Shown here in pieces: positions 1-9,326 of a DNA stretch of 64,000 nt; position 1 is the first letter of the stretch, and every line of letters starts with the position of its first letter. The position numbers and the translations under genes were made by a program. The stretch lies in assembly GCF_001544555.2 (NCBI RefSeq), contig NZ_FCOK02000001.1, positions 124,001-188,000 on the forward strand, given 5' to 3'. The notes under the pieces were generated by a model that ran no database searches, was not told the origin of the DNA, and worked only from the letters and a program-made list of their open reading frames with translations. The stretch is from Caballeronia udeis (GTDB lineage: Bacteria; Pseudomonadota; Gammaproteobacteria; Burkholderiales; Burkholderiaceae).

Positions 1-188
1 GCGTGACCATCCTGCCGCGCTCAGCGCGCGAAGTGCGCGCCGAGCCGTCACTGGTGACGCGGGTTATCGATGAGCCGGGTTTCGTGCGCCCCATCGCGCT
101 CGTGAAGAAGCGCGGACGTACGCTACCGCCCGTGACGGAGGCATTTGTCGGCGTGATCGTGAAGGGACTCCGACAGCGTGGAGAGTAA
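1..188 (+). CDS. LysR-family transcriptional regulator, C-terminal fragment
   Basis: The gene enters from before the window; the reading frame starts at base 3 and stops at 186-188. The visible ~61 residues (VTILPRSAREV..., then PIALVKKRGRTLPP and a terminal amphipathic helix) look like the last part of a LysR effector-binding domain. It converges on the 2-hydroxycarboxylate transporter on the other strand, leaving only 37 bp between the two stops. The DNA-binding half is missing, so neither target nor ligand can be inferred. Confidence 0.6.
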   Translation, partial: VTILPRSAREVRAEPSLVTRVIDEPGFVRPIALVKKRGRTLPPVTEAFVGVIVKGLRQRGE

Positions 189-225
189 CGCGCCGCTATC
201 GACTCAACGCAGACTCATCGTAGAT

Positions 226-1578
226 TCAACGCATGTAAGCGAACACCGCCAGTGCGGCCATTACCGTGATCGCACCGCCAATGCGCGTTGCGATCTGCGC
301 GAACGGCATCAGTTCCATGCGGTTACCTGCCGTCAGGATAGCGACGTCGCCCGTGCCGCCCAGACCGCTGTGGGTTGCGTTGACCATCGCGGCTTCCACC
401 GGATGCATACCCATCAACCGGCCCACGCCGAAGCCCGTCACCACCAGCGTCAGCACGGTCACCACGGCCGTCACGATATTCGCCCAATGAAATGCCGTTA
501 CGATCTCGCCCCACGGTGTCATGGCGACGCTGATGGCGAACATCAGCGGATACGTGACGGCGGTGGAAAAGAACGAATACATGAAGCGGGCACCGCCGCG
601 CACGCGGGGAGAAACCGCTTGCAGCAATTGCGCCGCGACCACCAGCAGCAGCATCACCACAGGCGCAGGCCAGCCGAACCATTGATGACTCAACTGCCCG
701 ACCAGATACAACGCGATGGCGGTGGCGCCCGCTGCGGCAACCGAGCTGACATCGAATTCGAACGCCACAGGCGCCGCCGCCGATGTGTCCGCTTGCGAGG
801 AATCGGTGTTACGCGTCAGTTGGCCGTTGCCGGTCCACGCCGGCTTCTTCGTACCCACGTAGTTCAGGAAACCCGCACAACAGATAGCCGCAATGTTGCC
901 GAGCATGACCGCCGACAACACCTGCGCGAACAGCGGGCCTTGATCGACACCCAGCGTCTGCGCGTACCCCATCGACAACGGCAACGCGCCCTCACCCACG
1001 CCGCCTGCCATGATCGGTACGACCACAAAGAAGAGCGTGTGTTTCGCGCCAAGCCCAAGCAATGCGCCCACGCCGGTACCCACCAGCGCCGCTGCCAGCG
1101 AACCGGCGCAGACCGGCACGAAGATCTTGATAAAGCCCTTGATCAGCGTCTGCCGGTCCATGCTCAGCACGCTGCCCACGATAATCGCAGCGATGAAGAG
1201 ATAGAGAAAATTGGTGCTCTTCGTGAACGACGTCACCGACTTCGCGACGCTCACCGGCATCAGGTGGTAATAGATCAGCGCCGACGGCAGGAAGGCCGCG
1301 AAGATCGACGTTGCGCCAATGTGGCGGATCCACGGAATGCGCCGCGCGAGTTCAGCGCAGCTAAAACCGCCGACGGCGACCAGCGCGATGCCGGTCGGCA
1401 GATCGGCATCGAGTTTGCCGCCGGCGGCCATGGCGGCGAGCACGAGCAGCAGCACGATATACACCGGCAGGGGCAACACGCCGATACGGACATCGAATAT
1501 CACCCACCAGCGATCTCTCCATACCGTTACGCCCGATGGCGCCGCAGCGTGGGGATTGCGTGTTTCAGACGTCTCCAT
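226..1578 (-). CDS. 2-hydroxycarboxylate transporter (2HCT/CitS family)
   Basis: Inner-membrane symporter of 450 residues with about eleven hydrophobic segments. It carries both family signature loops: GGVGEG at residues 192-197 and GLGGTGDV at 405-412, the two re-entrant loops of the 2HCT fold. A conserved Arg at ~432 (IATRIGG) matches the substrate-binding Arg of CitS. Known members move citrate, malate, lactate or citramalate with Na+ or H+. It is the last gene of a minus-strand cluster with an AtoE-like transporter, a CoA-transferase and a CitE-like lyase, which suggests a 2-hydroxy di- or tricarboxylate substrate. The exact substrate is inference. Confidence 0.9.
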   Translation of the reverse strand: METSETRNPHAAAPSGVTVWRDRWWVIFDVRIGVLPLPVYIVLLLVLAAMAAGGKLDADLPTGIALVAVGGFSCAELARRIPWIRHIGATSIFAAFLPSALIYYHLMPVSVAKSVTSFTKSTNFLYLFIAAIIVGSVLSMDRQTLIKGFIKIFVPVCAGSLAAALVGTGVGALLGLGAKHTLFFVVVPIMAGGVGEGALPLSMGYAQTLGVDQGPLFAQVLSAVMLGNIAAICCAGFLNYVGTKKPAWTGNGQLTRNTDSSQADTSAAAPVAFEFDVSSVAAAGATAIALYLVGQLSHQWFGWPAPVVMLLLVVAAQLLQAVSPRVRGGARFMYSFFSTAVTYPLMFAISVAMTPWGEIVTAFHWANIVTAVVTVLTLVVTGFGVGRLMGMHPVEAAMVNATHSGLGGTGDVAILTAGNRMELMPFAQIATRIGGAITVMAALAVFAYMR

Positions 1579-1616
1579 TCAAGTCTCCATCACTTCGTTT
1601 TGCCAGCACACGAATA

Positions 1617-1644
1617 GCGCGAACGAGCGCGAACGGCGCGAACG
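1617..1644. repeat. 9-bp repeat, three copies
   Basis: GCGCGAACG occurs three times (1617-1625, 1627-1635, 1636-1644) in the short gap between the AtoE-like and 2HCT transporter genes. It is too short to name and may be chance expansion in GC-rich DNA. Confidence 0.5.
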
Positions 1645-1645
1645 C

Positions 1646-3016
1646 CTAGATCAGCAACAGCAAGGCCGCGCCATACACCACGGCGCCGAGCAGGAAGGTC
1701 ATCACGGTGAAGCCAAGCACGCGCTGCACGCCGACACCCGCCATGGCGACCACCGGCGCAGCCCAGAACGGCTGCAGCATGTTGGACACCTGTTCGCCCA
1801 TGGCGACCGCCATCGTGGTGCCGGGTACCGATGCATGCAGCGCCACCGCCGCCGGCACCACGAACGGACCCTGCACCGCCCAGTGGCCGCCACCGGACGG
1901 CACGAGGAAGGTCACGATCAGCGAACACACGTAGCTCCAGAAAGGCAGCGTGTGCGCGTTCGAAATAGCGATGAAAAAGTGCGACAGCACGTCGGGCAAA
2001 CCGGTCGCTTCCATGATCCCCATGATTCCGCCGTAGAGCGGGTATTGCAGCATCATCGAGCCGGTCTGGCGCGCGGCATTCTTGATGGCGTCGGCGTAAG
2101 CGAGGGGGTAGCCGTGCAGCACCACGCCCGCGATGAACATCACGAAGATCACCGCGTTCACGCCACTGAAGCCCGTCTTGTGCGTCCATGCAATCGCGAG
2201 GAACGACACCCCCGCCGCGCCGATAAACGCGCTGCCCACCCACGAATATTCGAGCCACTTCGCCGGCGTGAGCTTGCCTGCGGGGCGGGTCTTGGCGGGT
2301 GGATCGGGATTCTTGTCGAGATCGAGCACGACGATGTCTTCATCTGCCGGCTTGAGAAAGGCCAGCGCGATCGGCGTGGCGACCAGCATCACGATCGTCG
2401 GCACCAGGTTGAACGCGGTGAACACCGTGCTGCTGAACGGCAGCACCTGTCCCGTCAGCTTTTCGACGACGTTCATGGAGCTGCCGTGCGTCGCCTGCGC
2501 GAGTGCGATCGAACTCGAAATACCGCTCGCCCACACGACCCAGCCGGAGAACCCGGCCGCGACTATCCACGCAAAGTCCACGCGCATGCGCTTGGCAACT
2601 TCACGCGCGAGCAGCGCTGCAACCACGAGCCCGAAACCCCAGTTGAAAAACGATGCCACCGCTACCGACACAAAGGTGAGCGTGGCAGCCTGGACCGGCG
2701 TGCGCGCGAGAGAAACAACCGCACGGAAAAGCCGCTGCACAGGGGGCGCGTGCGCGAACGCGTGACCGGTGACGAGGATCAGTGTGATCTGGAACGCGAA
2801 CGTCAGGATATCGAAGAAACCCTTGTACCAGCCGCCGACAATTCCCATAAACGAGGCGTGCGGCGCGAATAACGCCGACACGACCGCGACGAACGCCGTG
2901 ATCATGATGGCAAGGACGAACGGGTCGGGGATAACTCGCTCGAAGAGGTCAATGGTCGCGTTGGTGAAGCGCGTTTTACCGCTGCCGCCCGAAGGTGAAG
3001 CGCTCGCCGGTTTCAT
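1646..3016 (-). CDS. atoE: AtoE-family short-chain fatty acid transporter
   Basis: Membrane protein of 456 residues with about twelve hydrophobic segments. It matches the AtoE family along its length, including the NWGFGLVVAALLAREVAKR stretch and the VPSGGGHWAVQGPFVVPAA signature. AtoE proteins are assigned to uptake of short-chain fatty acids such as acetoacetate or butyrate. The start is backed by an AGGAGA Shine-Dalgarno a few bases upstream. It lies between the amidohydrolase gene upstream and the 2HCT transporter downstream, so one cluster encodes two carboxylate transporters, which is unusual. Confidence 0.85.
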   Translation of the reverse strand: MKPASASPSGGSGKTRFTNATIDLFERVIPDPFVLAIMITAFVAVVSALFAPHASFMGIVGGWYKGFFDILTFAFQITLILVTGHAFAHAPPVQRLFRAVVSLARTPVQAATLTFVSVAVASFFNWGFGLVVAALLAREVAKRMRVDFAWIVAAGFSGWVVWASGISSSIALAQATHGSSMNVVEKLTGQVLPFSSTVFTAFNLVPTIVMLVATPIALAFLKPADEDIVVLDLDKNPDPPAKTRPAGKLTPAKWLEYSWVGSAFIGAAGVSFLAIAWTHKTGFSGVNAVIFVMFIAGVVLHGYPLAYADAIKNAARQTGSMMLQYPLYGGIMGIMEATGLPDVLSHFFIAISNAHTLPFWSYVCSLIVTFLVPSGGGHWAVQGPFVVPAAVALHASVPGTTMAVAMGEQVSNMLQPFWAAPVVAMAGVGVQRVLGFTVMTFLLGAVVYGAALLLLI

Positions 3017-3075
3017 GTCAGTCTCCTTGTGATTGTTGTTGGATGTTTTAGTGTCGGGCCGTGTCGGAAGTCATT

Positions 3076-3900
3076 TCAGAAGTCATATAGCCTGGCGGGG
3101 TTATCGACGAGAATGGCGCGGCGTTGCGCGGGGTTGTCCACCCAGTGCGAAAGCAGGTCGAACAGCGCGGCGTCGTCAGGCTTTGCAGGCTCGGTCGTGT
3201 GCGGCCAGTCGCTGCCCCACACCAACCGCTCAGGCGCCGCATTGACCCAGGCATGCGCCGCGCGGTCCATGTCGCTGTAGCGTTGCGCTTCGCCCACGCG
3301 CGAATCGAGGTACGGGCCCGACAGTTTCAGCCACGCACGCCCTCCATCCAGCAGCGAACGAACAATGCCGAACGCGGGATGATCAATACCTTCAGGCAAG
3401 GGCAAACGCGCGAGGTGATCGAAGACGATCTTCGACGGCAGGCGTCTTAGCAAAGCCTCATGGTCCACGACCTGAGCCGCGGTCCAATGCAACTGGACAT
3501 GCCAGCCAAGCTCATGCACCCGGCGCGACAACGACTCCACCATGTCGAAGCCGACCACTGCCTGCACCGGCGTGTACAGCGTGAAGCGAATCCCGCGGAT
3601 ACCGCCTTCATGCAGCGTGACGAGGTCCGCATCGCTCACGTCGGGGCGCAGCACCGCCACGCCGCGCGTACGGTCTGCACCCAGTTGCCGGATCGCGTCG
3701 AGTGTCACGCGGTTGTCGACGCCATAGATACGTGGCGTCACCACCACCGTGCGTGTAGTGCCAATGCGTGCCTGAATCTCACGGCGATAATCATCGGCGG
3801 TAGCGCCGTTCACCAGCGTGCCGCTGTGCGGATAGCGGGCGTCGTAGACATGCATATGCGCATCGCAGGCAAGCGGTGGCGCCGGGGTGTTTGCGGGCAT
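3076..3900 (-). CDS. Amidohydrolase, 2-pyrone-4,6-dicarboxylate lactonase-like
   Basis: Metal-dependent hydrolase of the amidohydrolase_2 (TIM barrel) family, 274 residues. Visible metal and active-site motifs are DAHMHVYD near the N-terminus, GIRGIRFTLY in the middle, FDHLARLP and VWGSDWPHT near the C-terminus, the last with the conserved Asp. Relatives include LigI (2-pyrone-4,6-dicarboxylate lactonase) and galactarolactone-type enzymes, so a lactone substrate is likely. An AGGAGA ribosome site precedes the ATG. It sits between the CoA-transferase and the AtoE-like transporter. Substrate unknown. Confidence 0.8.
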   Translation of the reverse strand: MPANTPAPPLACDAHMHVYDARYPHSGTLVNGATADDYRREIQARIGTTRTVVVTPRIYGVDNRVTLDAIRQLGADRTRGVAVLRPDVSDADLVTLHEGGIRGIRFTLYTPVQAVVGFDMVESLSRRVHELGWHVQLHWTAAQVVDHEALLRRLPSKIVFDHLARLPLPEGIDHPAFGIVRSLLDGGRAWLKLSGPYLDSRVGEAQRYSDMDRAAHAWVNAAPERLVWGSDWPHTTEPAKPDDAALFDLLSHWVDNPAQRRAILVDNPARLYDF

Positions 3901-3945
3901 GACGTGTCTCCTTCTTTTGCTTGTTTTATTCGCTTTTATTCGCGT

Positions 3946-5148
3946 TTATTCAATCACGCGCTTCGCCCGGAGCGCTTCAATGTCCTCACCCGACAGGCCT
4001 TGCTCGCTCAGCACCTGCTCTGAATCCTGTCCAAACGTGGGCGCGGCAAACGGTTCGGGACCGGGCGTCCGGCCGAACCGGATCGAACGCTTGAGCCCGC
4101 GATATCGCCCCACCACCGGATGCTCATACGTCGCAATCATGTCTTCGGCCAGCACTTGCGGGTCGTCGAACATGTCTTCGACCGTACGCGCCGCGGCACA
4201 AGGCACGTCTTCGCCGAACAGCGCTTCCCATTCCAGCGCGCTCTTCCCTGCCAAGGCGGCGTGAAGCTGCGGCACGATTTCATCCACGTGGAGTGCGCGC
4301 TTCCTGACGGTATCGAAACGCGGATCGGCGGCGAGTGCATCGAGGCCCGTCTTGCGGCACAGCGCCTGCCAGAAATGCGGCGTATTGGCGGAGATGTAGA
4401 GGTATCCCTCGCGCGTCGGATGAATGCCGGTGATGCCGCCTGAACGCATGTCCCGGCCGACTTCGCGAGGCTCGCTGTCGGCCCAGACCAGACGCGCCGA
4501 CTGCATGGCGAGCGCGCTGCGCAACAGCGACACGCCCACGTACTGTCCCTCGCCGCTGCGCTCACGCTCGAACAAGGCCGACGCCACGCCCCCGGCTACC
4601 AGCGCGGCCGCGTAGTAATCCACCACCGATCCGTAGAGCACCTCAGGCGGGCCGCCGCTCTTGCCTTGCATCGTGCACATGCCGGTCATGGTCTGCAGCA
4701 CCTGGTCGTAGCCGGCCTTGTCCTTGAGCGGCCCGGTTTCGCCATAACCGGTCACGGCGCAGTAAATGAGTCGGGGATTGAGGACCTTCAACTGCTCGTA
4801 ATCAATACCGAGACGCGCCGGCACGCTCGGCCGGAAGTTGTGCACGAGCACGTCGGCACTGGCCACCAGCGCCTTGAGCGCAGCCAGCCCTTCAGGTTGC
4901 TTCAGGTCGAGCGCGAGGCCAAGCTTGCTCCGGTTCACGCCAAGAAACGCTCGGCTTTCGCTCTCGAGCGTCGAGGGATATTTGCGCAGGTTGTCGCCCG
5001 CAGGCGGCTCGATCTTGATGACTTCGGCGCCCTGGTCGGCAAGCAGGCTGCACCCATACGGCCCGGCGATATACGCGCTCAGGTCAAGCACGCGGATGCC
5101 GCTCAGCGGCCCGCGTGCGCCATCAGGTCTGCGGGATGGCTTGCTCAT
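3946..5148 (-). CDS. CaiB/BaiF class III CoA-transferase
   Basis: Family III CoA-transferase of 400 residues, which moves CoA between acyl-CoA and a free carboxylate. Visible are the N-terminal LSAYIAGPYG and ADQGAEVIKIEPPAGD motifs, the NRSKLGLALDLK segment, and the catalytic Asp in KAGYDQVLQTMTG. Its start overlaps the end of the CitE-like lyase by 4 nt, so the two are translationally coupled. A CoA-transferase followed by a CitE-type lyase is the logic of citramalate and itaconate breakdown (acid to acyl-CoA, then C-C cleavage). The precise substrate is not shown by the sequence. Confidence 0.88.
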   Translation of the reverse strand: MSKPSRRPDGARGPLSGIRVLDLSAYIAGPYGCSLLADQGAEVIKIEPPAGDNLRKYPSTLESESRAFLGVNRSKLGLALDLKQPEGLAALKALVASADVLVHNFRPSVPARLGIDYEQLKVLNPRLIYCAVTGYGETGPLKDKAGYDQVLQTMTGMCTMQGKSGGPPEVLYGSVVDYYAAALVAGGVASALFERERSGEGQYVGVSLLRSALAMQSARLVWADSEPREVGRDMRSGGITGIHPTREGYLYISANTPHFWQALCRKTGLDALAADPRFDTVRKRALHVDEIVPQLHAALAGKSALEWEALFGEDVPCAAARTVEDMFDDPQVLAEDMIATYEHPVVGRYRGLKRSIRFGRTPGPEPFAAPTFGQDSEQVLSEQGLSGEDIEALRAKRVIE

Positions 5149-6068
5149 GCCTGTGACTCCCGATCTTGCTTTGAAACCGCGCCCGAAGCCGCATTCAAAG
5201 CCGCCTGTGCCACGATCGCGCGCGCCCGAGCGACGAATGGGCCGTCGATCATCTTGCCGTCGACCACGTACGCGCCCCGGCCTGCCGCATCGGCTTCTGC
5301 TGCCGCCTCGACCACCCGTTGCGCGTGGGCGATCTCATCGGGCGTCGGCTGGAATACTTCGTTGGCGAGCGCCACCTGGCTCGGATGAATGCAGCTCTTG
5401 CCGATAAAACCGAGACTGCGCGCAAGCCGCGCTTCGGCCTGGAAACCGGCCTGATCGCGGATATCGGCGAACGCCGAGTCGTAGGCGAACACGCCCGCCT
5501 CGCCCGCCGCCATGCTCAACGCAAACATGGCCTGCTGGATCGCCGCGATTTCCCGCCGCGCGATGCCCAGCGGCTCGAACAAGTCGCCCAGCCCGAGCTG
5601 CAGGCCTTTCACGCGAGGATGCGCGCTGGCCAGTTCAAACGCGCGCCGCAATGCCCCGGGCGATTCGATATTCAGCAGCAAGCCAATCGGCTCCGTCACG
5701 CTGTTTGCGCGTTCGGCTGCATCGAGCGCGTTCGCGGCTGCCCGCACGTCGTCGGCATGGCGCGGTTTCGGCAGGTTGATCAAATTGACGCCCGCCTGCA
5801 CGACGGCGGCGAGATCGGCTTCGAAATGGGGTGAATCGATGGCGTTCACCCGCACGATCATCGTCTTTCCACCGAACCGGTCCGAGGAAGAACAGTTCGA
5901 ACCGGGAGGAGAACTCAGCAGAAGATCGCGCAGATGCGCCCGGGCTTCGGGCTTGCGCGCCTCCGACACGGAGTCTTCGAGATCGAAAGAAAGGGCGTCT
6001 GCCTGGCTCGCCAGCGCTTTGGCGAACAGTTCGGGCCTTGAGCCCGGAACAAATAATTTGCTTTTCAT
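5145..6068 (-). CDS. HpcH/HpaI-family CoA-ester lyase (CitE-like)
   Basis: TIM-barrel C-C lyase of the citrate lyase beta/malyl-CoA lyase family, 307 residues. Motifs in order: FVPGSRPE near the N-terminus, FDLEDSV, IVRVN, NIESP, GLGDL, KSCIHPSQV and GKMIDGP. The DLEDSV and IESP motifs supply the Mg2+-binding acidic residues. A Ser/Gly-rich insert (PPGSNCSSSDRFGG) around residue 55-70 is longer than usual. It is the first gene of the minus-strand cluster, divergent from a LysR gene 75 bp away. Citramalyl-CoA, malyl-CoA or a similar beta-hydroxyacyl-CoA is the likely substrate. Confidence 0.85.
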   Translation of the reverse strand: MKSKLFVPGSRPELFAKALASQADALSFDLEDSVSEARKPEARAHLRDLLLSSPPGSNCSSSDRFGGKTMIVRVNAIDSPHFEADLAAVVQAGVNLINLPKPRHADDVRAAANALDAAERANSVTEPIGLLLNIESPGALRRAFELASAHPRVKGLQLGLGDLFEPLGIARREIAAIQQAMFALSMAAGEAGVFAYDSAFADIRDQAGFQAEARLARSLGFIGKSCIHPSQVALANEVFQPTPDEIAHAQRVVEAAAEADAAGRGAYVVDGKMIDGPFVARARAIVAQAALNAASGAVSKQDRESQA

Positions 6069-6143
6069 CCTGCCAGTCTAGCCACCGGCACAATGAAGAT
6101 AAAGCGATAGAATGTGCCTTCAAAATCAACTAAAAGTATCTTT

Positions 6144-7016
6144 ATGGAGACCTCGTTCCTGACCAGTTTCCTGCTGGTCGTCGATACCGGCTCAATGGCC
6201 GAAGCCGCGCGCCGCCTCGACCTGACGCCCGCTGCGGTGGCGCAGCAGATCCGCACGCTCGAGCGCGAATTCGGCGCGCCGCTCCTCGCGCGTGCCGGCC
6301 GGACGGTATCGGTCACGCCTGCAGGCAGCCGGATAGTCGCGCAGTCGCGGGGTTTGCTGCGTGAACTCGCCGACCTGAAGGTCCTCGCCAACGACGAACA
6401 CGCGACTGGCGAGCTCAGGCTCGGCACGATCAATACGGCGCTGCATAGCCTGCTGCCGGACATCCTGGCGCATTTTGTCAGCGCACATCCGCATGTGAAG
6501 GTGTTCATCCAGTCGGGATCCTCGAACGAATTGTATGAAGCATTGCGGCAAGGCGACGTCGATGCAGCCGTCTGCACGCATCCTGCATTCGCCATGCCGA
6601 AAACCTTCGTGTGGGAGCTGCTGCGTGAGGAACCGCTGGTGGTGATCGCGCCGCAGAGCCTGGCGAAACGCGATGCGCATGACCTGCTCGCGCACGAGCC
6701 GCTGATCCGCTACGACCGCTCGCGGGCGGGCGGCAAGGAGGCCGAGCGCTATCTGAGGCGTGCGGGCATCGTGCCGACCGAGCGCTTCGAACTCAGCTCG
6801 CTCGCAGCCATCGCGATGATGGTGGACCGTGGACTCGGGGTGTCCCTTGCACCGGATGTCGCGACACCAATAACCGGCACCCTGCGCATCGCGCGGATCA
6901 GCTTGCCGATGGAGTCAGAACCTCGCCGCTTCGGTGTGCTCTGGAAACGGGGGTCAGTACGTGACCGCCTGATTCGCAGCCTGATGGACTGCGCGCTGCT
7001 GTGCGTGCGCGGCTAA
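6144..7016 (+). CDS. LysR-family transcriptional regulator
   Basis: LysR regulator of 290 residues from the ATG at 6144. The N-terminal winged helix is typical (FLLVVDTGSMAEAARRLD, then TPAAVAQQIRTLEREFG), followed by the periplasmic-binding-like effector domain. A frame-open upstream ATG at 6114 would add ten residues that do not fit the family, so 6144 is preferred. It is divergent from the CitE-like lyase; the shared 75-bp gap must hold both promoters. It is the probable regulator of the carboxylate cluster. Confidence 0.9.
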   Translation: METSFLTSFLLVVDTGSMAEAARRLDLTPAAVAQQIRTLEREFGAPLLARAGRTVSVTPAGSRIVAQSRGLLRELADLKVLANDEHATGELRLGTINTALHSLLPDILAHFVSAHPHVKVFIQSGSSNELYEALRQGDVDAAVCTHPAFAMPKTFVWELLREEPLVVIAPQSLAKRDAHDLLAHEPLIRYDRSRAGGKEAERYLRRAGIVPTERFELSSLAAIAMMVDRGLGVSLAPDVATPITGTLRIARISLPMESEPRRFGVLWKRGSVRDRLIRSLMDCALLCVRG

Positions 7017-7050
7017 TGATATGAAAATACCGGGACTGCTTGCGCCGCCC

Positions 7051-7090
7051 CAAAAACAATACGGCGGCACGTTTGCACGTGCCGCCGTAT
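7051..7090 (-). terminator. Rho-independent terminator after the small secreted protein gene
   Basis: Perfect 14-bp stem (7059-7072 with 7077-7090) around a 4-nt TTGC loop. On the minus strand it is followed by TG and five T residues, so it ends minus-strand transcripts coming from 7151. The LysR gene on the plus strand also ends just before it and may use the stem. Confidence 0.8.
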
Positions 7091-7150
7091 GTAGCGCTTG
7101 AAACAGCCTTAGACATACTGTCCCGAGCGCCGGGCTCCTGGCCTTGCCGC

Positions 7151-7438
7151 TTACTGCGGTTGGCCCTTGTCATTGGTACCCATGGCCGAAGCAGCTGCGG
7201 CGGCCGATGCACCCTTCAGGTGCGACGCCTTGTCTTCCTGATGCAACGTCGTACCGTGGACGCCGGATGCTGCTTTCTTATGCTTGAAGTGCGGCAGGTG
7301 CGGTTTGGGTTCTTTAGGACTGACAGCAGGCTTGCTTTCGTCCGTCTTCGAACCGCCACCACCCGATTGAGCCATTGCCGTGCCTGCGAACGCGAATGCG
7401 AGCGCACCAACCATTGCAATTTGCGAGAACTTCTTCAT
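7151..7438 (-). CDS. Small secreted His/Lys-rich protein, unknown function
   Basis: 95 residues starting at the ATG at 7438, preceded by a GGGAGA ribosome site; an in-frame start further upstream would hide the signal peptide. The N-terminus is a Sec signal (MKKFSQIAMVGALAFAFAG, cleavage likely after AMAQ or ATAMA). The mature part is low-complexity: a Gly stretch, then a Lys/Pro/His-rich segment (PKPHLPHFKHKK), then an Ala-rich tail. No family recognised. It lies 85 bp downstream of poxB on the same strand, with a strong terminator after it. Metal binding by the His-rich part is only a guess. Confidence 0.65.
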   Translation of the reverse strand: MKKFSQIAMVGALAFAFAGTAMAQSGGGGSKTDESKPAVSPKEPKPHLPHFKHKKAASGVHGTTLHQEDKASHLKGASAAAAASAMGTNDKGQPQ

Positions 7439-7523
7439 TGCCAATCTCCCTGGAGTTATAAATCGATTGCAGCACCGCATTGTTGTTCGAAATACAGAGA
7501 ATTTCAACGAATTCAGCGCATTC

Positions 7524-9245
7524 CTATCGAAAGTTGGTTTTGGCCAACTCAACGATTTCGTCCCCGCGCCCGTTCAAAATTGCGCGCAGCATATAGAGGC
7601 TGAATCCCTTCGCCTGCGCCAGTTCCACTTTTGGCGGCATGGCCAGCTCGTGTCTGGACGTCACCACGTCCACGAGCGCCGGCCCGGGATAAGCGAAAGC
7701 CTTCTGCAGAGCCTCCGCAATGTCCTCCGACTCCTCCACCCGGATGCTGAAAATACCCGCGCCCTGGGCGATGGCGGCGAAGTCGGTCCTGGCCAGATCG
7801 ACGTTGGTATCCAGGTAGCCGGCGGCCTTGAGCTCCATGGAAACGAAGCCGAGCAGACTGTTGTTATAAACCACCACTTTGATGGGCAGATCGAGCTGGC
7901 GGGCGCTGAGCAGGTCGCCCAGCAGCATCGACAACCCGCCGTCACCCGAGAGCGAGATCACCTGCCGCCCCGGGTTCGCACCCTGCGCGCCAAGCGCCTG
8001 GGGCATCGCGTTGGCCATGGAACCGTGGTTGAACGAGCCGTGAAGCTGGCGTTTGCCGTTCATCGTGAGGTAACGCGCGGCCCAGACGGTCGGCGTGCCG
8101 ACATCGGCGGTGAAAATGGCGTCTTCCGCAGCGGCTTCGTTGATGAGTTTCGTCAGATATTGGGGATGGATCGGCTTGCCCGGGCCTGACGGCGTAGCCA
8201 GTTCGTCGAGCCCCTTTCGCGCCGTTGCGTAGTGCTTGCGGGCGGTATCGATGAAATTGCGGTCCGGCTTGCGCGAGAGCTTCGGCAGGACCGCCGCGAC
8301 CGTCTCCTTGACCGTGCCGACCAGCCCTAGTGCAAGCGGCGCACGCGAGCCGAGCTTCGAGCCGCGCCAGTCGACCTGGATGATCTTGGCGTCGGCCGGA
8401 TAGAACGGCCGGTAGGGGAAATCGCAGCCGAGCAGCAGCAGCGTGTCGCACGACATCATCGCGTGGTAGCCGGAGCTGAAACCGATCAACCCCGTCATGC
8501 CGACGTCGTACGGGTTGTCCCATTCAATGAACTGCTTGCCGCGCATCGCGTGGACAACCGGTGCGCCCAGCATGTCCGCGAGCGCGACCACTTCGTCGTG
8601 CGCGCCCGCGGTGCCGCTGCCGCACATGAGCGTCACCGCTTCCGACTCGTTCAGCATGGCCGCCAGCCGGTCGATATCGACGTCCGATGGCAGGATGGTC
8701 GACGGCCCCGTGGCGGACCAGCCGGGTTTTTCCGTTGGCGCGTCGCTCAACGCGACATCGCCGGGCAGCACGATCACCGCTACGCCACGCTCTTCGATCG
8801 CCGTGCGCATCGCGCGGGCGAGCACGCGCGGGAATTGCGCTGCGCTCGACACCAGCTCGACATAGTGGCTGCATTCCTTGAACAGCGCGGTCGGATGGGT
8901 CTCCTGAAAGTAGCCCAACCCGATTTCCGTCGATGGAATATGCGCGGCAATAGCCAGCACCGGCTGCTGGTTACGGTGGCAGTCGTACAAGCCATTGATC
9001 AGGTGCAGGTTGCCCGGGCCGCAACTGCCGGCGCACACGGCAAGCTTGCCCGTCGATGCCGCGTCGGCGCCTGCCGCGAACGCGGCCACTTCCTCGTGGC
9101 GCGTATGCATCCAGCGGATGGAGCCGACCTGATCGAGGCTGTAGGCGAGCCCGTTCAGGCTGTCGCCGGTAACGCCCCAGATACGCTCGACGCCTGCCGC
9201 CGCCAGCGTCCTGGCCAAAAATTCCGCAACCGTGTTTCTTGCCAT
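7524..9245 (-). CDS. poxB: Pyruvate dehydrogenase (ubiquinone), pyruvate oxidase
   Basis: ThDP- and FAD-dependent enzyme of 573 residues that oxidises pyruvate to acetate and CO2, passing electrons to ubiquinone at the membrane. It follows E. coli PoxB closely: [13 protein letters not shown] at ~21-33, the catalytic Glu in [13 protein letters not shown] (~51), [16 protein letters not shown], and a ThDP-Mg motif GDGG...NN in the C-terminal third. The length equals that of PoxB (~572). The C-terminal membrane-binding helix is less clear than in E. coli. A 13-bp tandem repeat lies in its upstream region. Confidence 0.92.
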   Translation of the reverse strand: MARNTVAEFLARTLAAAGVERIWGVTGDSLNGLAYSLDQVGSIRWMHTRHEEVAAFAAGADAASTGKLAVCAGSCGPGNLHLINGLYDCHRNQQPVLAIAAHIPSTEIGLGYFQETHPTALFKECSHYVELVSSAAQFPRVLARAMRTAIEERGVAVIVLPGDVALSDAPTEKPGWSATGPSTILPSDVDIDRLAAMLNESEAVTLMCGSGTAGAHDEVVALADMLGAPVVHAMRGKQFIEWDNPYDVGMTGLIGFSSGYHAMMSCDTLLLLGCDFPYRPFYPADAKIIQVDWRGSKLGSRAPLALGLVGTVKETVAAVLPKLSRKPDRNFIDTARKHYATARKGLDELATPSGPGKPIHPQYLTKLINEAAAEDAIFTADVGTPTVWAARYLTMNGKRQLHGSFNHGSMANAMPQALGAQGANPGRQVISLSGDGGLSMLLGDLLSARQLDLPIKVVVYNNSLLGFVSMELKAAGYLDTNVDLARTDFAAIAQGAGIFSIRVEESEDIAEALQKAFAYPGPALVDVVTSRHELAMPPKVELAQAKGFSLYMLRAILNGRGDEIVELAKTNFR

Positions 9246-9326
9246 GTCCTGCTCCTTGCATGAAAAGAGGGATCGGAGTGGTGGAAAGGATGCCGGCTTG
9301 TCAGCGTCCTTTCGTCATACGCGTGA

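Noticed and set aside
178-1617. A 479-codon open frame on the plus strand opposite the 2HCT transporter
   Set aside because: It mirrors the transporter gene in GC-rich DNA. Its translation is rich in His/Arg/Gln with no recognisable domain, while the minus strand has clear family motifs.
1319-2872. A 517-codon plus-strand open frame across the AtoE gene
   Set aside because: It is an antisense artefact of GC codon bias; composition is His/Arg-rich and it has no ribosome site.
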